A stretch of DNA of 64,000 bases from Sphingomonadaceae bacterium 3R27C6 (GTDB lineage: Bacteria; Pseudomonadota; Alphaproteobacteria; Sphingomonadales; Sphingomonadaceae): NCBI GenBank assembly GCA_005503215.1, contig SCNS01000018.1:1-64000 (forward strand), read 5' to 3'. The first letter of the stretch is position 1, and each line of letters opens with the position of its first letter. Below are positions 51,500-60,500 of the stretch, piece by piece. The notes under the pieces are model-generated. The model ran no database searches and had not been told where the DNA came from. It worked only from the letters and a program-made list of their open reading frames with translations. The position numbers and the translations under genes were made by a program.

Positions 51500-53068
51500 A
51501 TGCGTGAGACGCTGATCGAGGACGAAGCGGCGCAAGGGGGCTTAGCCGTTCGCGAAAGTGCCGCGCACCTCGCGGCGCTCGTCGAGGGCTCGGACGATGC
51601 GATCATCAGTAAAACGCTCGATGGAACCATCACCAGCTGGAATCCCGCGGCCGAACGCATGTTCGGTTTTCGTGCCGACGAGATCGTCGGCCGCTCGATC
51701 CTCACCCTCATCCCCGAGGAACGCCGCAGCGAAGAAACCGCGATCATCGAGCGTGTGCGCGCCGGCGAGCGCGTTCCGCCTTTCGAGACGGTCCGTCGGC
51801 GCAAGGACGGCAGCCTCGTCGACCTCTCGATCACCGTGTCGCCGGTGCGCCGCGCCGACGGCACGATCATCGGCGCTTCGAAGATCGCGCGCGACATCTC
51901 GGAACGAAAGGCGGTCGAGGCGCAGCTCGCCCGCCAGGCCGAGCGGCTGACCCAGCTCAATCGCGCCGCCCTCCTCGTCTCGCAGGATCTCGACCTCGAA
52001 CGGATCGTCCAGGCGGTGACCGATATCGCGACCGAACTCAGCGGTGCGCGCTTCGGCGCCTTCTTTTACAATGTGCTCGGCGACGAGGGCGAAGGCTATC
52101 TGCTCTTCTCGCTTTCCGGTGCGCCGCGCGAGGCGTTCGAGCGCTTCGGCATGCCGCGCAATACCGCCGTCTTCGACCCTACGTTCCGCGGAGCGGGGAC
52201 GATCCGGTCGGACGATATCCGCAAGGATCCGCGCTACGGCCTGAGCGCGCCGCACCACGGCATGCCCGACGGGCATCTGCCCGTCGTGAGCTATCTCGCG
52301 GTTCCCGTCATCTCGCGCTCGGGCGCGGTGCTCGGCGGTCTTTTCTTTGGCCATGACGAGCCCGCCATGTTCAATGCCGAGGTCGAGGAGCTTGTCGAGG
52401 CCGTGGCTGCGCAGGCGGCGGTGGCGATGGACAACGCCCATCTTCACGAGGCGGCGCGCGTCGAGATCGCGGCGCGCGTGAAGGCCGAAGAGGAGCTCCA
52501 GCTCACCCTCGCCGAAATGCGCCACCGGGTGAAGAACACGCTCGCGATGGTCCAGGCGATCGCCGCGCAGACGTTTCGCGAGACGCCGGCCGCCGAGCGC
52601 CAGTCGTTCGAGGCGCGCGTCCGCGCCCTCTCCGACGCGCACGACCTCCTCACCGAGCGCCACTGGGGCACCGTATCGGCCGGTGAAATGATCGAGCGCG
52701 CGCTGCACGCTTTCGACAAGATGAAGCCGGGCCGCATCAGCCTCGCGGGGCCGGACGCAGAGGTGCCGGCGTCGAGGGCGCTGCTCGCGGCGATGGCGCT
52801 GCACGAACTCGGGACCAATGCGGTCAAATATGGAGCGCTGTCGGGCGATGCCGGCACGGTCGCGGTCGAGTGGGACATGGTGAACGAGAGCGGCCGGGAT
52901 CGGCTCCGCCTGCGCTGGAGCGAGCAGGGCGGTCCCCCCGTCGCGCCTCCCGCACGTACGGGTTTCGGCACGCGAATGCTCGAACGGGCGCTCCGCGGGC
53001 AGGGCGGCAGCGCCGCGATCGAATTCCGGCCCGAAGGTGTCTGCTGCACCCTTGAACTTCCCGCATGA
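51500..53068 (+). CDS. PAS-GAF HWE-family sensor histidine kinase
   Basis: A 522-residue soluble kinase: PAS domain (about 20-135; TITSWNPAAERMFGF), a GAF domain (about 160-320; GARFGAFFYN; SYLAVPVISRSGAVLGGLFFGH), and an HWE/HisKA_2 transmitter with phospho-His H342 in RHRVKNTLAMVQAIAAQTF and N-box HELGTNAVKYGALS. No membrane segment, so it senses an internal signal. HWE kinases feed the PhyR-EcfG stress pathway in sphingomonads; the divergent receiver may be its target. Confidence 0.93.
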   Translation: MRETLIEDEAAQGGLAVRESAAHLAALVEGSDDAIISKTLDGTITSWNPAAERMFGFRADEIVGRSILTLIPEERRSEETAIIERVRAGERVPPFETVRRRKDGSLVDLSITVSPVRRADGTIIGASKIARDISERKAVEAQLARQAERLTQLNRAALLVSQDLDLERIVQAVTDIATELSGARFGAFFYNVLGDEGEGYLLFSLSGAPREAFERFGMPRNTAVFDPTFRGAGTIRSDDIRKDPRYGLSAPHHGMPDGHLPVVSYLAVPVISRSGAVLGGLFFGHDEPAMFNAEVEELVEAVAAQAAVAMDNAHLHEAARVEIAARVKAEEELQLTLAEMRHRVKNTLAMVQAIAAQTFRETPAAERQSFEARVRALSDAHDLLTERHWGTVSAGEMIERALHAFDKMKPGRISLAGPDAEVPASRALLAAMALHELGTNAVKYGALSGDAGTVAVEWDMVNESGRDRLRLRWSEQGGPPVAPPARTGFGTRMLERALRGQGGSAAIEFRPEGVCCTLELPA

Positions 53069-53234
53069 CCAGCATCTTGGGCGCGGCTGGAGCGCGCGAG
53101 GCTCGCGCGCTTCGTGGGTCGAGGATCGAAGGTGCGGGCCGAAGGTCGATGGTCGAAGGGAGCGGGTCGCGGGTGGGCGTCACAAACCTTGCTCGTGGCT
53201 GGCGAGTCGGGCGCGGCTCGGTTAAGGCATAGCC

Positions 53235-53492
53235 ATGGCGGGAATCGGATCACGCATCGACGAGTCGGGAATGCTGCTGCGGGTGGCAGGCGGCTTCGCG
53301 CTTCGCCGCGACCTCGGCGGCCGCTGGCGGCTCGACCTTCGCCGCACCCCCGTCGACCATGTCGAGAAGCGCGTGCGCATCACGGGCACGCTCGTCGGCG
53401 ACGATCTTGTCGAGGTCGACGGCGTCGCCCCGGAAGGCGCTACCGCGGCGGGTGGTGCTCTTCCGGACAGCGGCTCGCCGATCGAAGCATAG
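53235..53492 (+). CDS. DUF5818 domain protein
   Basis: An 85-residue protein with the DUF5818 pattern: RIDESGMLLRVAGGFALRRD followed by WRLDLRRTPVDHVEKRVRITG, a small beta-barrel, with an Ala/Gly-rich tail. Function unknown. Confidence 0.82.
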   Translation: MAGIGSRIDESGMLLRVAGGFALRRDLGGRWRLDLRRTPVDHVEKRVRITGTLVGDDLVEVDGVAPEGATAAGGALPDSGSPIEA

Positions 53493-53590
53493 CCGCGCCG
53501 CCACTGGCCGGAGCTGCCTGGCAGGAGGATCGTAAAGCGGATGTCCGCAGGCGGTCCGGATGCCTCTCATTTTTGACGGTCTCGAGCCGC

Positions 53591-53615
53591 GGAACAAAGT
53601 GCCGCGGCGCCGGTT
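53591..53615 (+). promoter_or_regulatory. Possible EcfG-type promoter before the TspO-like gene
   Basis: GGAAC (53591-53595), 17 bases, GTT (53613-53615). The start codon is only ten bases further on, so the mRNA would have a very short leader. This is a pattern match only. Confidence 0.3.
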
Positions 53616-53624
53616 GAAGCTTGC

Positions 53625-54428
53625 ATGACCCAGACCATCGCAACCCCCGCACCCGCCGCCGATCCGGCGCGTATCGTCGTCCTTCTCTGTGCGCTGGGGC
53701 AGATCGGAGCTGTTCTCTTGCCGGCGATGGGGATCGGCACGCCGGTCGGCGAGCGTTCGGACGCCGTGCAGACGCTGATAACGCCCGCGGGCTGGGCCTT
53801 CTCGATCTGGGGAGCGCTTTATCTGGGATCGCTGGTTTTCTCGCTTCTCCAGTTTACGTCGGCCGGGCGCGATAGCACCTTGTTCGCCGCGCTGCGCTGG
53901 CCGGCAGCCGGTGCTTTTCTCGGCAATGCGCTCTGGGCCACTTGGGTGCAGCTAGGCGACATCGACGCGGTATCGACCCTCATCATTTTCGGCTCGCTTG
54001 TCTCGATCCTCATCGCCTATCGCCGTATCGCTGCCTGGACGGCGCCCTTTTCGGCGGCCGAGCGCTGGGGCGCCATCCTGCCGCTGTCGGCGCTCGCTTC
54101 CTGGTTGACGGCGGCGTCGATCGTCAATGTCGCCGCCACTTTGCGCTACTATGGCGTCGACGCTGCGCCCGATGTCGCGCCGCTCATCTCCGCCGCGATT
54201 ATCGTCGTCGGCGGTCTGATCGCGGCCGCGGCCCTGGCGCGGGGCAAGGGTAATCCGCCCTTCGCACTCGTCTTCCTCTGGGCGCTGGCAGCAATCTTTG
54301 CAGCCGGCGGACAGGAGGCGGCTGCCCTCGCGGTGGCGGCAGCGATCGCGGCGATCCTCGTGCTGATCGGAATTTCGCTGGGCTGGCGCGACGGCGGCGC
54401 GCACCATTGGTCCGGTTGGAGATCGTAA
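53625..54428 (+). CDS. TspO/MBR-like (tryptophan-rich) membrane protein
   Basis: A 267-residue integral membrane protein with about seven helices (LCALGQIGAVLLPAMGIG; GWAFSIWGALYLGSLVF; ALWATWVQLGD; further helices to 255). The WAFSIWGALY signature resembles the tryptophan-rich sensory family, which binds porphyrins and relates to light or oxygen stress. It is longer than classical TspO (about 160), so it is a distant relative. Confidence 0.82.
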   Translation: MTQTIATPAPAADPARIVVLLCALGQIGAVLLPAMGIGTPVGERSDAVQTLITPAGWAFSIWGALYLGSLVFSLLQFTSAGRDSTLFAALRWPAAGAFLGNALWATWVQLGDIDAVSTLIIFGSLVSILIAYRRIAAWTAPFSAAERWGAILPLSALASWLTAASIVNVAATLRYYGVDAAPDVAPLISAAIIVVGGLIAAAALARGKGNPPFALVFLWALAAIFAAGGQEAAALAVAAAIAAILVLIGISLGWRDGGAHHWSGWRS

Positions 54429-54692
54429 TTCTGTCTCGGGGACGCTTGAGCGTCTTCGCCGCGCGATCGGCACCTTCTTACGGCGAGGCGCACCGGGGAT
54501 CGCCGCGTCCCTGCGGCCAGCCGCGATCCCGACCCGCGCTTGAGGCGTCTGCCGGGGCGCGGCCCCGGCGCAACGGGCTTCGCCCGTCCTCCACTGCCGT
54601 TGCGGCCCTCTGGGTGCGCCGGCGCCTTGCGGCGCCCCGGCTGCCTTCCTGCGCCGCGGGACGGGCTCGCGGGCAAGGTCAGGAGACACATC
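54429..54692 (+). promoter_or_regulatory. GC-rich structured leader before the DUF736 gene
   Basis: 264 bases with strong inverted repeats, such as GCCGGGGC (54551-54558) with GCCCCGGC (54562-54569), and GGCGCC-rich stems near 54620-54650. It ends in AGGAGACA before the ATG. The design resembles the leader of the DUF2493 gene at 6147. I recall near-identical leaders before DUF736 genes on alphaproteobacterial plasmids and elements. Confidence 0.5.
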
Positions 54693-55016
54693 ATGGGAGC
54701 CATCGGCTTCGTTAGCGGCACGATCGAGAAGGGCTTTGTCGGCGAACTTCGCACCCTCTCGATCAGGGTGCCGATCGAAATTCGGATCAACCGCGGCAAG
54801 GGGAGCGAGGTGCAGCCCGACTACCGCGTCTATTCCGACGACGTCGAGATCGGCGCGGGATGGGTGCGCCTCGCGGCTGTGTCCGAGCGCCGCTACGTGT
54901 CGCTCGCCCTCGAAGCCCCCGAGTTCGGTCAGCGGCGCCTTTATGCGAACCTTGCCCGCGCGGCAGGGCAGGACAATTCCGACGCTTATGCGCTGCTCTG
55001 GAACCCCGCCGACTGA
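54693..55016 (+). CDS. DUF736 family protein
   Basis: A 107-residue protein with the family layout: GAIGFVSGTIEKGFVGELRTL near the start (short segment at 2-21), then DYRVYSDDVEIGAGW, and SLALEAPEFGQRRLYANL. It is almost always found on conjugative or integrative elements; role unknown, possibly single-strand DNA- or transfer-related. It marks the return of element-type genes at the right of the window. Confidence 0.93.
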   Translation: MGAIGFVSGTIEKGFVGELRTLSIRVPIEIRINRGKGSEVQPDYRVYSDDVEIGAGWVRLAAVSERRYVSLALEAPEFGQRRLYANLARAAGQDNSDAYALLWNPAD

Positions 55017-55101
55017 CGGCGTGCAAGAAACACGCGGCTTATCCTCGCACTGGCTGCAATAGCTGGTGCGCGGAAGCCGCCGCCTTGATAGGGTGATGAC
55101 G

Positions 55102-56031
55102 ATGAAAAGCGGTATCGACCATCTTCCCCCGCACAAGCAGCGCGAACTCGAGCGCGTCGTCGAGATTATCTTCGAAGAATTCGAGGATGCACTGGCGCTC
55201 GCGACGCAGGGCTGGAAGAAGAAGGGGCGCATCTCGAAGATCATTCTCTACGGCAGCTATGCTCGCGGCGGCTGGGTCGACGAGCCGCACACCGCCAAGG
55301 GCTATCAGTCGGACTATGACCTGCTGATCATCGTCAATGACAAGCGGCTGACCGATCGCGCCGACTATTGGTCGAAGCTCGACGACCGGCTCATTCGCGA
55401 ACTGTCGGTGACGAAGACGCTGCGGACGCCGGTGAACTTCATCGTGCACAGTCTCGACGAAGTGAACTCCGGGCTGTCGCAGGGCCGCTATTTCTTCATG
55501 GACGTCGCGCGCGACGGGATCGCGCTGTACGAGGCCGAGGACAGCGAGCTTGCCGAGCCGCAGCCGAAGACGCCGCATGCGGCGCTGGATATGGCGCGGG
55601 AATATTTTGACGAGTGGTTTCCGAGCGCTGGCGAATTTAGCGGTTCGGCAGAATATGCTGCGCAGCAGGGATGGTTGAAAAAAGCTGCGTTCGACTTTCA
55701 TCAGGCGACGGAGCGTCTGTACCACTGCGTATTGCTAGTCTGCACCTTCTACACCCCCCACGTCCACAATCTCGCATTCCTGCGTACTCAGGCTGAACGT
55801 GTTGATGATCGTTTGATTGATGCCTGGCCTCGGGAGGCAAAGGCTGACCGATCCCGCTTCGAGAAGCTGAAGGAAGCGTACATCAAGGCGCGCTACTCGA
55901 AGCATTATAGCATCACGACCGAGGAACTGGCTTGGTTGGGTGAGCGGGTCGCCGACCTGGCGGACATCGTCGAACTGGTGTGCCGCGAGCGCATATCGCT
56001 TTTGGAAACGACGGCGCGCAACGCCGGCTGA
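55102..56031 (+). CDS. Nucleotidyltransferase-HEPN fusion protein
   Basis: 309 residues. The N-terminal half is an MNT-type nucleotidyltransferase (LYGSYARGGW near residue 50; DYDLLIIVND with the DxD near 74), and the C-terminal half (about 165-305) is a HEPN helical domain (AAFDFHQATERLYHCVLL; RYSKHYSI). Separate MNT and HEPN proteins form toxin-antitoxin pairs in which MNT AMPylates the HEPN RNase; here both are in one chain. The HEPN RNase signature R-x4-6-H is not clear. ATG 55102 has AGGGTG at proper spacing. Confidence 0.88.
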   Translation: MKSGIDHLPPHKQRELERVVEIIFEEFEDALALATQGWKKKGRISKIILYGSYARGGWVDEPHTAKGYQSDYDLLIIVNDKRLTDRADYWSKLDDRLIRELSVTKTLRTPVNFIVHSLDEVNSGLSQGRYFFMDVARDGIALYEAEDSELAEPQPKTPHAALDMAREYFDEWFPSAGEFSGSAEYAAQQGWLKKAAFDFHQATERLYHCVLLVCTFYTPHVHNLAFLRTQAERVDDRLIDAWPREAKADRSRFEKLKEAYIKARYSKHYSITTEELAWLGERVADLADIVELVCRERISLLETTARNAG

Positions 56032-56074
56032 GGCTCCAAAAGCAAAGAGCCCTGCCGCGGCAGAGCCCTCTCTT

Positions 56075-56105
56075 CTTTCGGCGTGGAGGGGTCCCCCGCC
56101 GAAAG
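56075..56105. terminator. Hairpin between converging genes
   Basis: CTTTCGGCG (56075-56083) pairs perfectly with CGCCGAAAG (56097-56105), with a GGGG/CCCC-rich loop. It lies between the fusion gene and the convergent DUF3253 gene, suitable as a two-way terminator. A 12-base palindrome CTGCCGCGGCAG is just upstream. Confidence 0.6.
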
Positions 56106-56208
56106 ATGCCCCTTTTGCCTCCGGGGTCGCACGGAAGCATTAGACCGGCGACAATAAGGCTCTGCTCATTCGTGGCAATAAACACAGGTTAAGTCGGCGA
56201 ACTTAGTT

Positions 56209-56460
56209 TTAGATCGCCGTGCTGACGCGATACGGTCCTTTGCGAAGGGGTAGGGGCTCACCCTTCCAGCTAAGCTGCACCAGATTCTTGGCGAGCATGC
56301 CGTCGATTGCGGCATGGACCGTTGGCATGGTGCTGCGCCAGTTCGGCCCGTCGGTTATCGCGCGGGCGACCTCACTCGGACATACCGAACCCCCGGGGAA
56401 CCGCGCGGCCAGAAGCGCGAGAACGGCTTCACATACTTTATCGTCCACGCTCGCCTCCAC
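56209..56460 (-). CDS. DUF3253 family protein
   Basis: An 83-residue winged-helix-like protein with the DUF3253 signature: LLAARFPGGSVCPSEVARAI, then PTVHAAIDGMLAKNLVQLSWKG and GPYRV. Possibly DNA-binding by fold. Its start lies within the end of the upstream gene (23-base overlap). Confidence 0.87.
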   Translation of the reverse strand: MEASVDDKVCEAVLALLAARFPGGSVCPSEVARAITDGPNWRSTMPTVHAAIDGMLAKNLVQLSWKGEPLPLRKGPYRVSTAI

Positions 56461-56731
56461 CGCGCGACGAGCGTCCTTTGGTCATAGGGTCCGGTTTCGG
56501 TGGCGGCTTCCATCCAGGAGGCGGCGTCATGCGTTGCTGGCTCGTGCCGAGTCCCATCGCGCCAGGCCGCTGCCGCTCGATACCGGACAGGTCCGCCTGC
56601 TCTGCCTTGTCGGGGGCCGCGCCGCCGCGCAAAAGATTGATCTGGTCGCGGCAGCGGCGTGCCTCTTCGAAGTCGAGGTCGGCCACGGCGGCTTGCATTC
56701 TCTTTTGAAGTGCTTCGATTGTGTTGGCCAT
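56438..56731 (-). CDS. UvrB/UvrC-motif protein
   Basis: A 97-residue protein. Residues about 2-38 form a UVR helix hairpin (IEALQKRMQAAVADLDFEEARRCRDQI), the interaction motif of UvrB and UvrC, followed by a disordered Pro/Gly-rich tail. The start ATG at 56731 is preferred to a Met five codons earlier. It could bind a UvrB/C partner; a role in repair is inferred from the motif only. Confidence 0.82.
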   Translation of the reverse strand: MANTIEALQKRMQAAVADLDFEEARRCRDQINLLRGGAAPDKAEQADLSGIERQRPGAMGLGTSQQRMTPPPGWKPPPKPDPMTKGRSSRGGGERGR

Positions 56732-57533
56732 TCTCACATTACGCATGACACGAGGATTGGCCGCATCCTGTTGGCAGTGTCTGCATCTCGCCGGATAAGT
56801 TGCATACGAAACGATGTGTTGCGCTGCGGCATCAGTGGGAAAGAATCGCCGAACCGGTGCGGCAATTTCTATGGCCTCTTCCTTGCGTTGAAGTATGTGC
56901 CACCCGCGACCCGATGAAGGGGCTCCTTCATCACAAAAACTTGGCGGCCTTTCCGGCCGCCTTTTTTGTGGGCTGATTGCAATTCCGGCGACCGGCGGCT
57001 CAGCGCCTCATGTCGGCCGTACCCACCTTAATCGTGCTGTGCCCGAAAGCGGTCATTCGATTGGTATATCACCCGCGACCGCTCAAAGCCTCATATCGAC
57101 CATCCCGGCTCCGACGGAAAAGCTTCAAAGCTGCCAGTCCTGTGCTCAAAAACATACAGAACCAAGCGGTGTTCGCCGTCAACATCGATAGCGCTGAAGT
57201 CAGGCCCCGCCGACGCTCGGACGGGCTTCGCTTCCCTTTACAAGCAGACGGCCTAAATTCCGTCAGCGTTGTACAGCGCTTCTTGTGGCACTGCTTTAAT
57301 CGTACCGAAAGATCGCGATCTTCCAAGTCCTGAATGATCCGGGCCGACTGCCGTTCGCCTTCGCGTTCGTCTGGATCTTTTTATGCAAAGACGAGCGGTA
57401 GTTGGCGAGCCGCAAGCCGGTGCGCAAATATTTGGATTAAATTGGCGGCTGCCATTTTCTCCGGGCGGCGCTAAGCTTGAAACATGGAGACGACCGCGCC
57501 GCGCGCGCGGCGAATAAAGCAGGGGAGGGATAT
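56732..57533. other. 802-base gap holding a small-RNA-like element
   Basis: No protein gene is convincing. The left part carries candidate small RNA 2 and its terminator (to 56967). The rest (57000-57470) has lower GC than its surroundings and no recognised site. This change of base composition may mark a junction of an inserted segment. Confidence 0.5.
56800..56967 (+). ncRNA. Candidate small RNA 2 with intrinsic terminator
   Basis: CGCGACCCGA (56905-56914) followed by hairpin TGAAGG/CCTTCA (56915-56930), spacer TCACAAAAACTT, and a strong terminator GGCGGCC/GGCCGCC (56943-56961) with six Ts. The order and sequence match candidate 1 near 20500. The exposed GGCTCCTTC could pair with ribosome-binding sites. 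The 5' end is unknown. Confidence 0.5.
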
Positions 57534-60500
57534 TTGGTCACTCGGTCGAGTGGGGACGCGGCGCCGTCGCATGCGTCCGTCAGGTTCCTGCGCGACAGCG
57601 CCGCCGAGGAGGACTTCTTCGGCTCGCATCAGCGCGTCGCCAACGCAATTGTCTCCGTGATCGATGCAAGCGACAAACATAATGTCATCGGTCTGCTCGG
57701 TGCATGGGGGAGCGGCAAATCGACCGTTGTCAAATTGCTGGAAGGCATGCTCGCGACCTCGCCGACGCCGACACTCGTCTTCACCTATGACGCCTGGCTC
57801 CACCAGAGCGATCCGCCGCGCCGCGCGTTTCTCGAGCGCTTTCTCGCTTTTCTTCAATCGCGTTCTCTCGCGACGGAGGAGAAATGGCAGGAGGCAATGG
57901 AACTCCTGAACCGACGCGTCGAGGAATTCGAAACGCGCACGACCCCAACGCTCACTACCGCGGGCTATCTGATCCTCTTCTCGCTGCTCCTCGTTCCCTT
58001 TGGTGCCAGCCTTCTGGACAAGGACTGGCTGGCGCTGACCCTCAAATATAATGCGACGGTTCCGGGCGCCTGGGTCTTTCCGCTGGGCATCGCTCTGGCG
58101 CTCGCGCCTCTTCTGGTCGCGATATCCTTCTACTTTGCGTGGCGGCCGGTTCGCTTCCCCCTATCGAGGGGTTTTTTCTCGTCGAACAATTGGACGCGAC
58201 ATCGTGCTCCGCATCAGGACCAGTCGCTTCTTGCCATTATCGCGAACAAGCATGTCGAAAAGCAGAAGAACCGGATTGTCCGCTCGCCCGATCCGACGAC
58301 CATCGAATTCCAGAAGACGTTTCGCGAAATGATCGTTTCGGCCGCACGCGACGGTCACCGTCTCGTCATCGTCGTCGACAATCTGGATCGCCTGCCCGAC
58401 AGCGAGGCAATCGAGATGTGGACGACGATCCGCAGCTTCTTTCTCGGTGCGATCCCGCTGTCCGATCCGATCGACGGCGGTCCGCCACCAGCGGTGACCC
58501 TGCCAAACATCGTTCTCCCGATCGACAATGGCGCGCTCGAGCGCATCTTCGCCGATCAGGTCGACAGCATGGGCAAGAGCTTTGCAGAGTCCTTCATGGA
58601 CAAGACCTTCGACGTGACCTTCCACGTCAATCCGCCGGTCCTTTCCGACTGGCACGCCTATCTCGGCAAGCTGATGCGCGAGGTCTTCGGCGCCGATATC
58701 GAACGGCAATGGGCATCCGAGGTCGGCCGCATCTTCGAGAAACGCATCAGTGGTTCGGTGACACCGCGCGATCATAATGTGACCCCGCGCGACCTCAATC
58801 GCATGGTGAACTGCATCGCCGCGCTCTGGCTGCAATGGCAGGATCTGCGCATCCCGTTCCTTACCATCGCTTATTATGCGATGTTGCGCGGCGCTTTCGA
58901 GAAAAACCCCGTCGCCGCGATCGACTCACCGATCTTCGATCTCTCCGAACATGATCCCGAGTGGCAGCAATCGCTTGCCGCGCTGCATTTCGGAGTGCGG
59001 CCCGAGGACGCCCTCCAGATCCTGCTGGCCCCAAATCTCCGGTCGGCGATTTTTGCCGGCGATCATCGCTTCTTCCAGGGACAGGTCGATATTCGGGGCT
59101 TCGAGCGCGTGCTCTATGGGCAGATCGATACGCCCGACATTATCGAACGCGGTTTCGACAATCTGTGCGCGATGCTCGATCAGGCACGAATCGACGAAAA
59201 GCCTTGGGCCGCTTTCACATGGCGGAAACTTCGCCGCGCCTTCCTGCGTCGCAATCTAGCCGGTACGGTGGACGACAAAACCGCGGACACCTTCAAAATG
59301 CTCGTGGCTCGCATCCCTGCCGCTGAACTGGATCTGTTCCTTACCGACGCTGGCAACCGAATGTCGGTGCTCGATATCGCGCAGGTTCGGGTTCCGGGCT
59401 CGACGAGGCATTATCGCGATCTGGTTGCTGCTTGGGCCGAGCAAGTCCCGAATGCGCTCTCCCCCACGATGTTCGTGATGATCCGAGATGCCCAGATTTA
59501 TCTGGACGTAGGCAACGTCCGGATGGCTGAAGGTCGCCGGAACCCCCATATCCGGACGACGGTCACCGGCGACGAATTAGCTAACGCGCTTGCAGAACGC
59601 TTGCATCCCGGACCGACCGGACAACCGACTTTAGAGCAAACAATGCTTGTTCTCGATTCAGAGCCTGGGCGCGACGCGCTCGGCGCTCTTTCTCAGGCGG
59701 CGAATGCCTATCTGGCCGGTCAAATGGCCGATGCGCCCGGAACCGAAGCGGCCATCTACCTCCTGGGCGTGCTTCGACGCGACTTCGATTTTGCGCAAAC
59801 CGACATCGGGGAACTGGCCGCCTCGGGCCAGCTGATGCAGCGAACGGCGGAGTCCTTCGTGCGGGCAAGCCCCTCGGTTGCGGCGCGTCTTGTCGCTTTG
59901 TCGATCCTCGCTGGGATCAGCCTACCGGAACCTCATGAACAAGGGTGGGAAGCCTTTGTCGCCGGGCATCCCGAGTTTCCCGTCGCCGTCGATGCCAACC
60001 TAACGGTTTTTGGAGATATGGCAGTAATTCGTCACTTGGCCGATCTCGTGCGCGCCAACGGCGGGACGGGCGCGCTGGCCAGCGCCATGTTCGAGAACCG
60101 GATGCGGTGGTCGAGCCTCGGGCGTCTCGATGTGCCGGATATCGTTGGCGATCTGGCGGCGTATCGCGCCATCATGCCTGAAACACGGTTGCCGGAGTTT
60201 TTGGCAATAGCCGCCAACGATACGGGATTTTGGGATCAGCTCTACCGCCAACGTTTCAGCCCTAGCGCCGTGGAGATTTTTCATGTCCTCGTCGATCCCG
60301 CCCATCCTCATCGCGCGACGCGCAGGCAAGCGCGTGGTATGCTCAAGACCTGGCTTCGGGACGAGATTGGCGCGAACGGCTGGGAGCAGGAAATTCGCGT
60401 TGGGGAGACTATTCTCGACCTTGCGTCGCATCTCCAGCGGCTCGACAGGCGACCGTTGGCTCTGGGAGCGGACAGTGCGATAGCACTTCGATCGACGATG

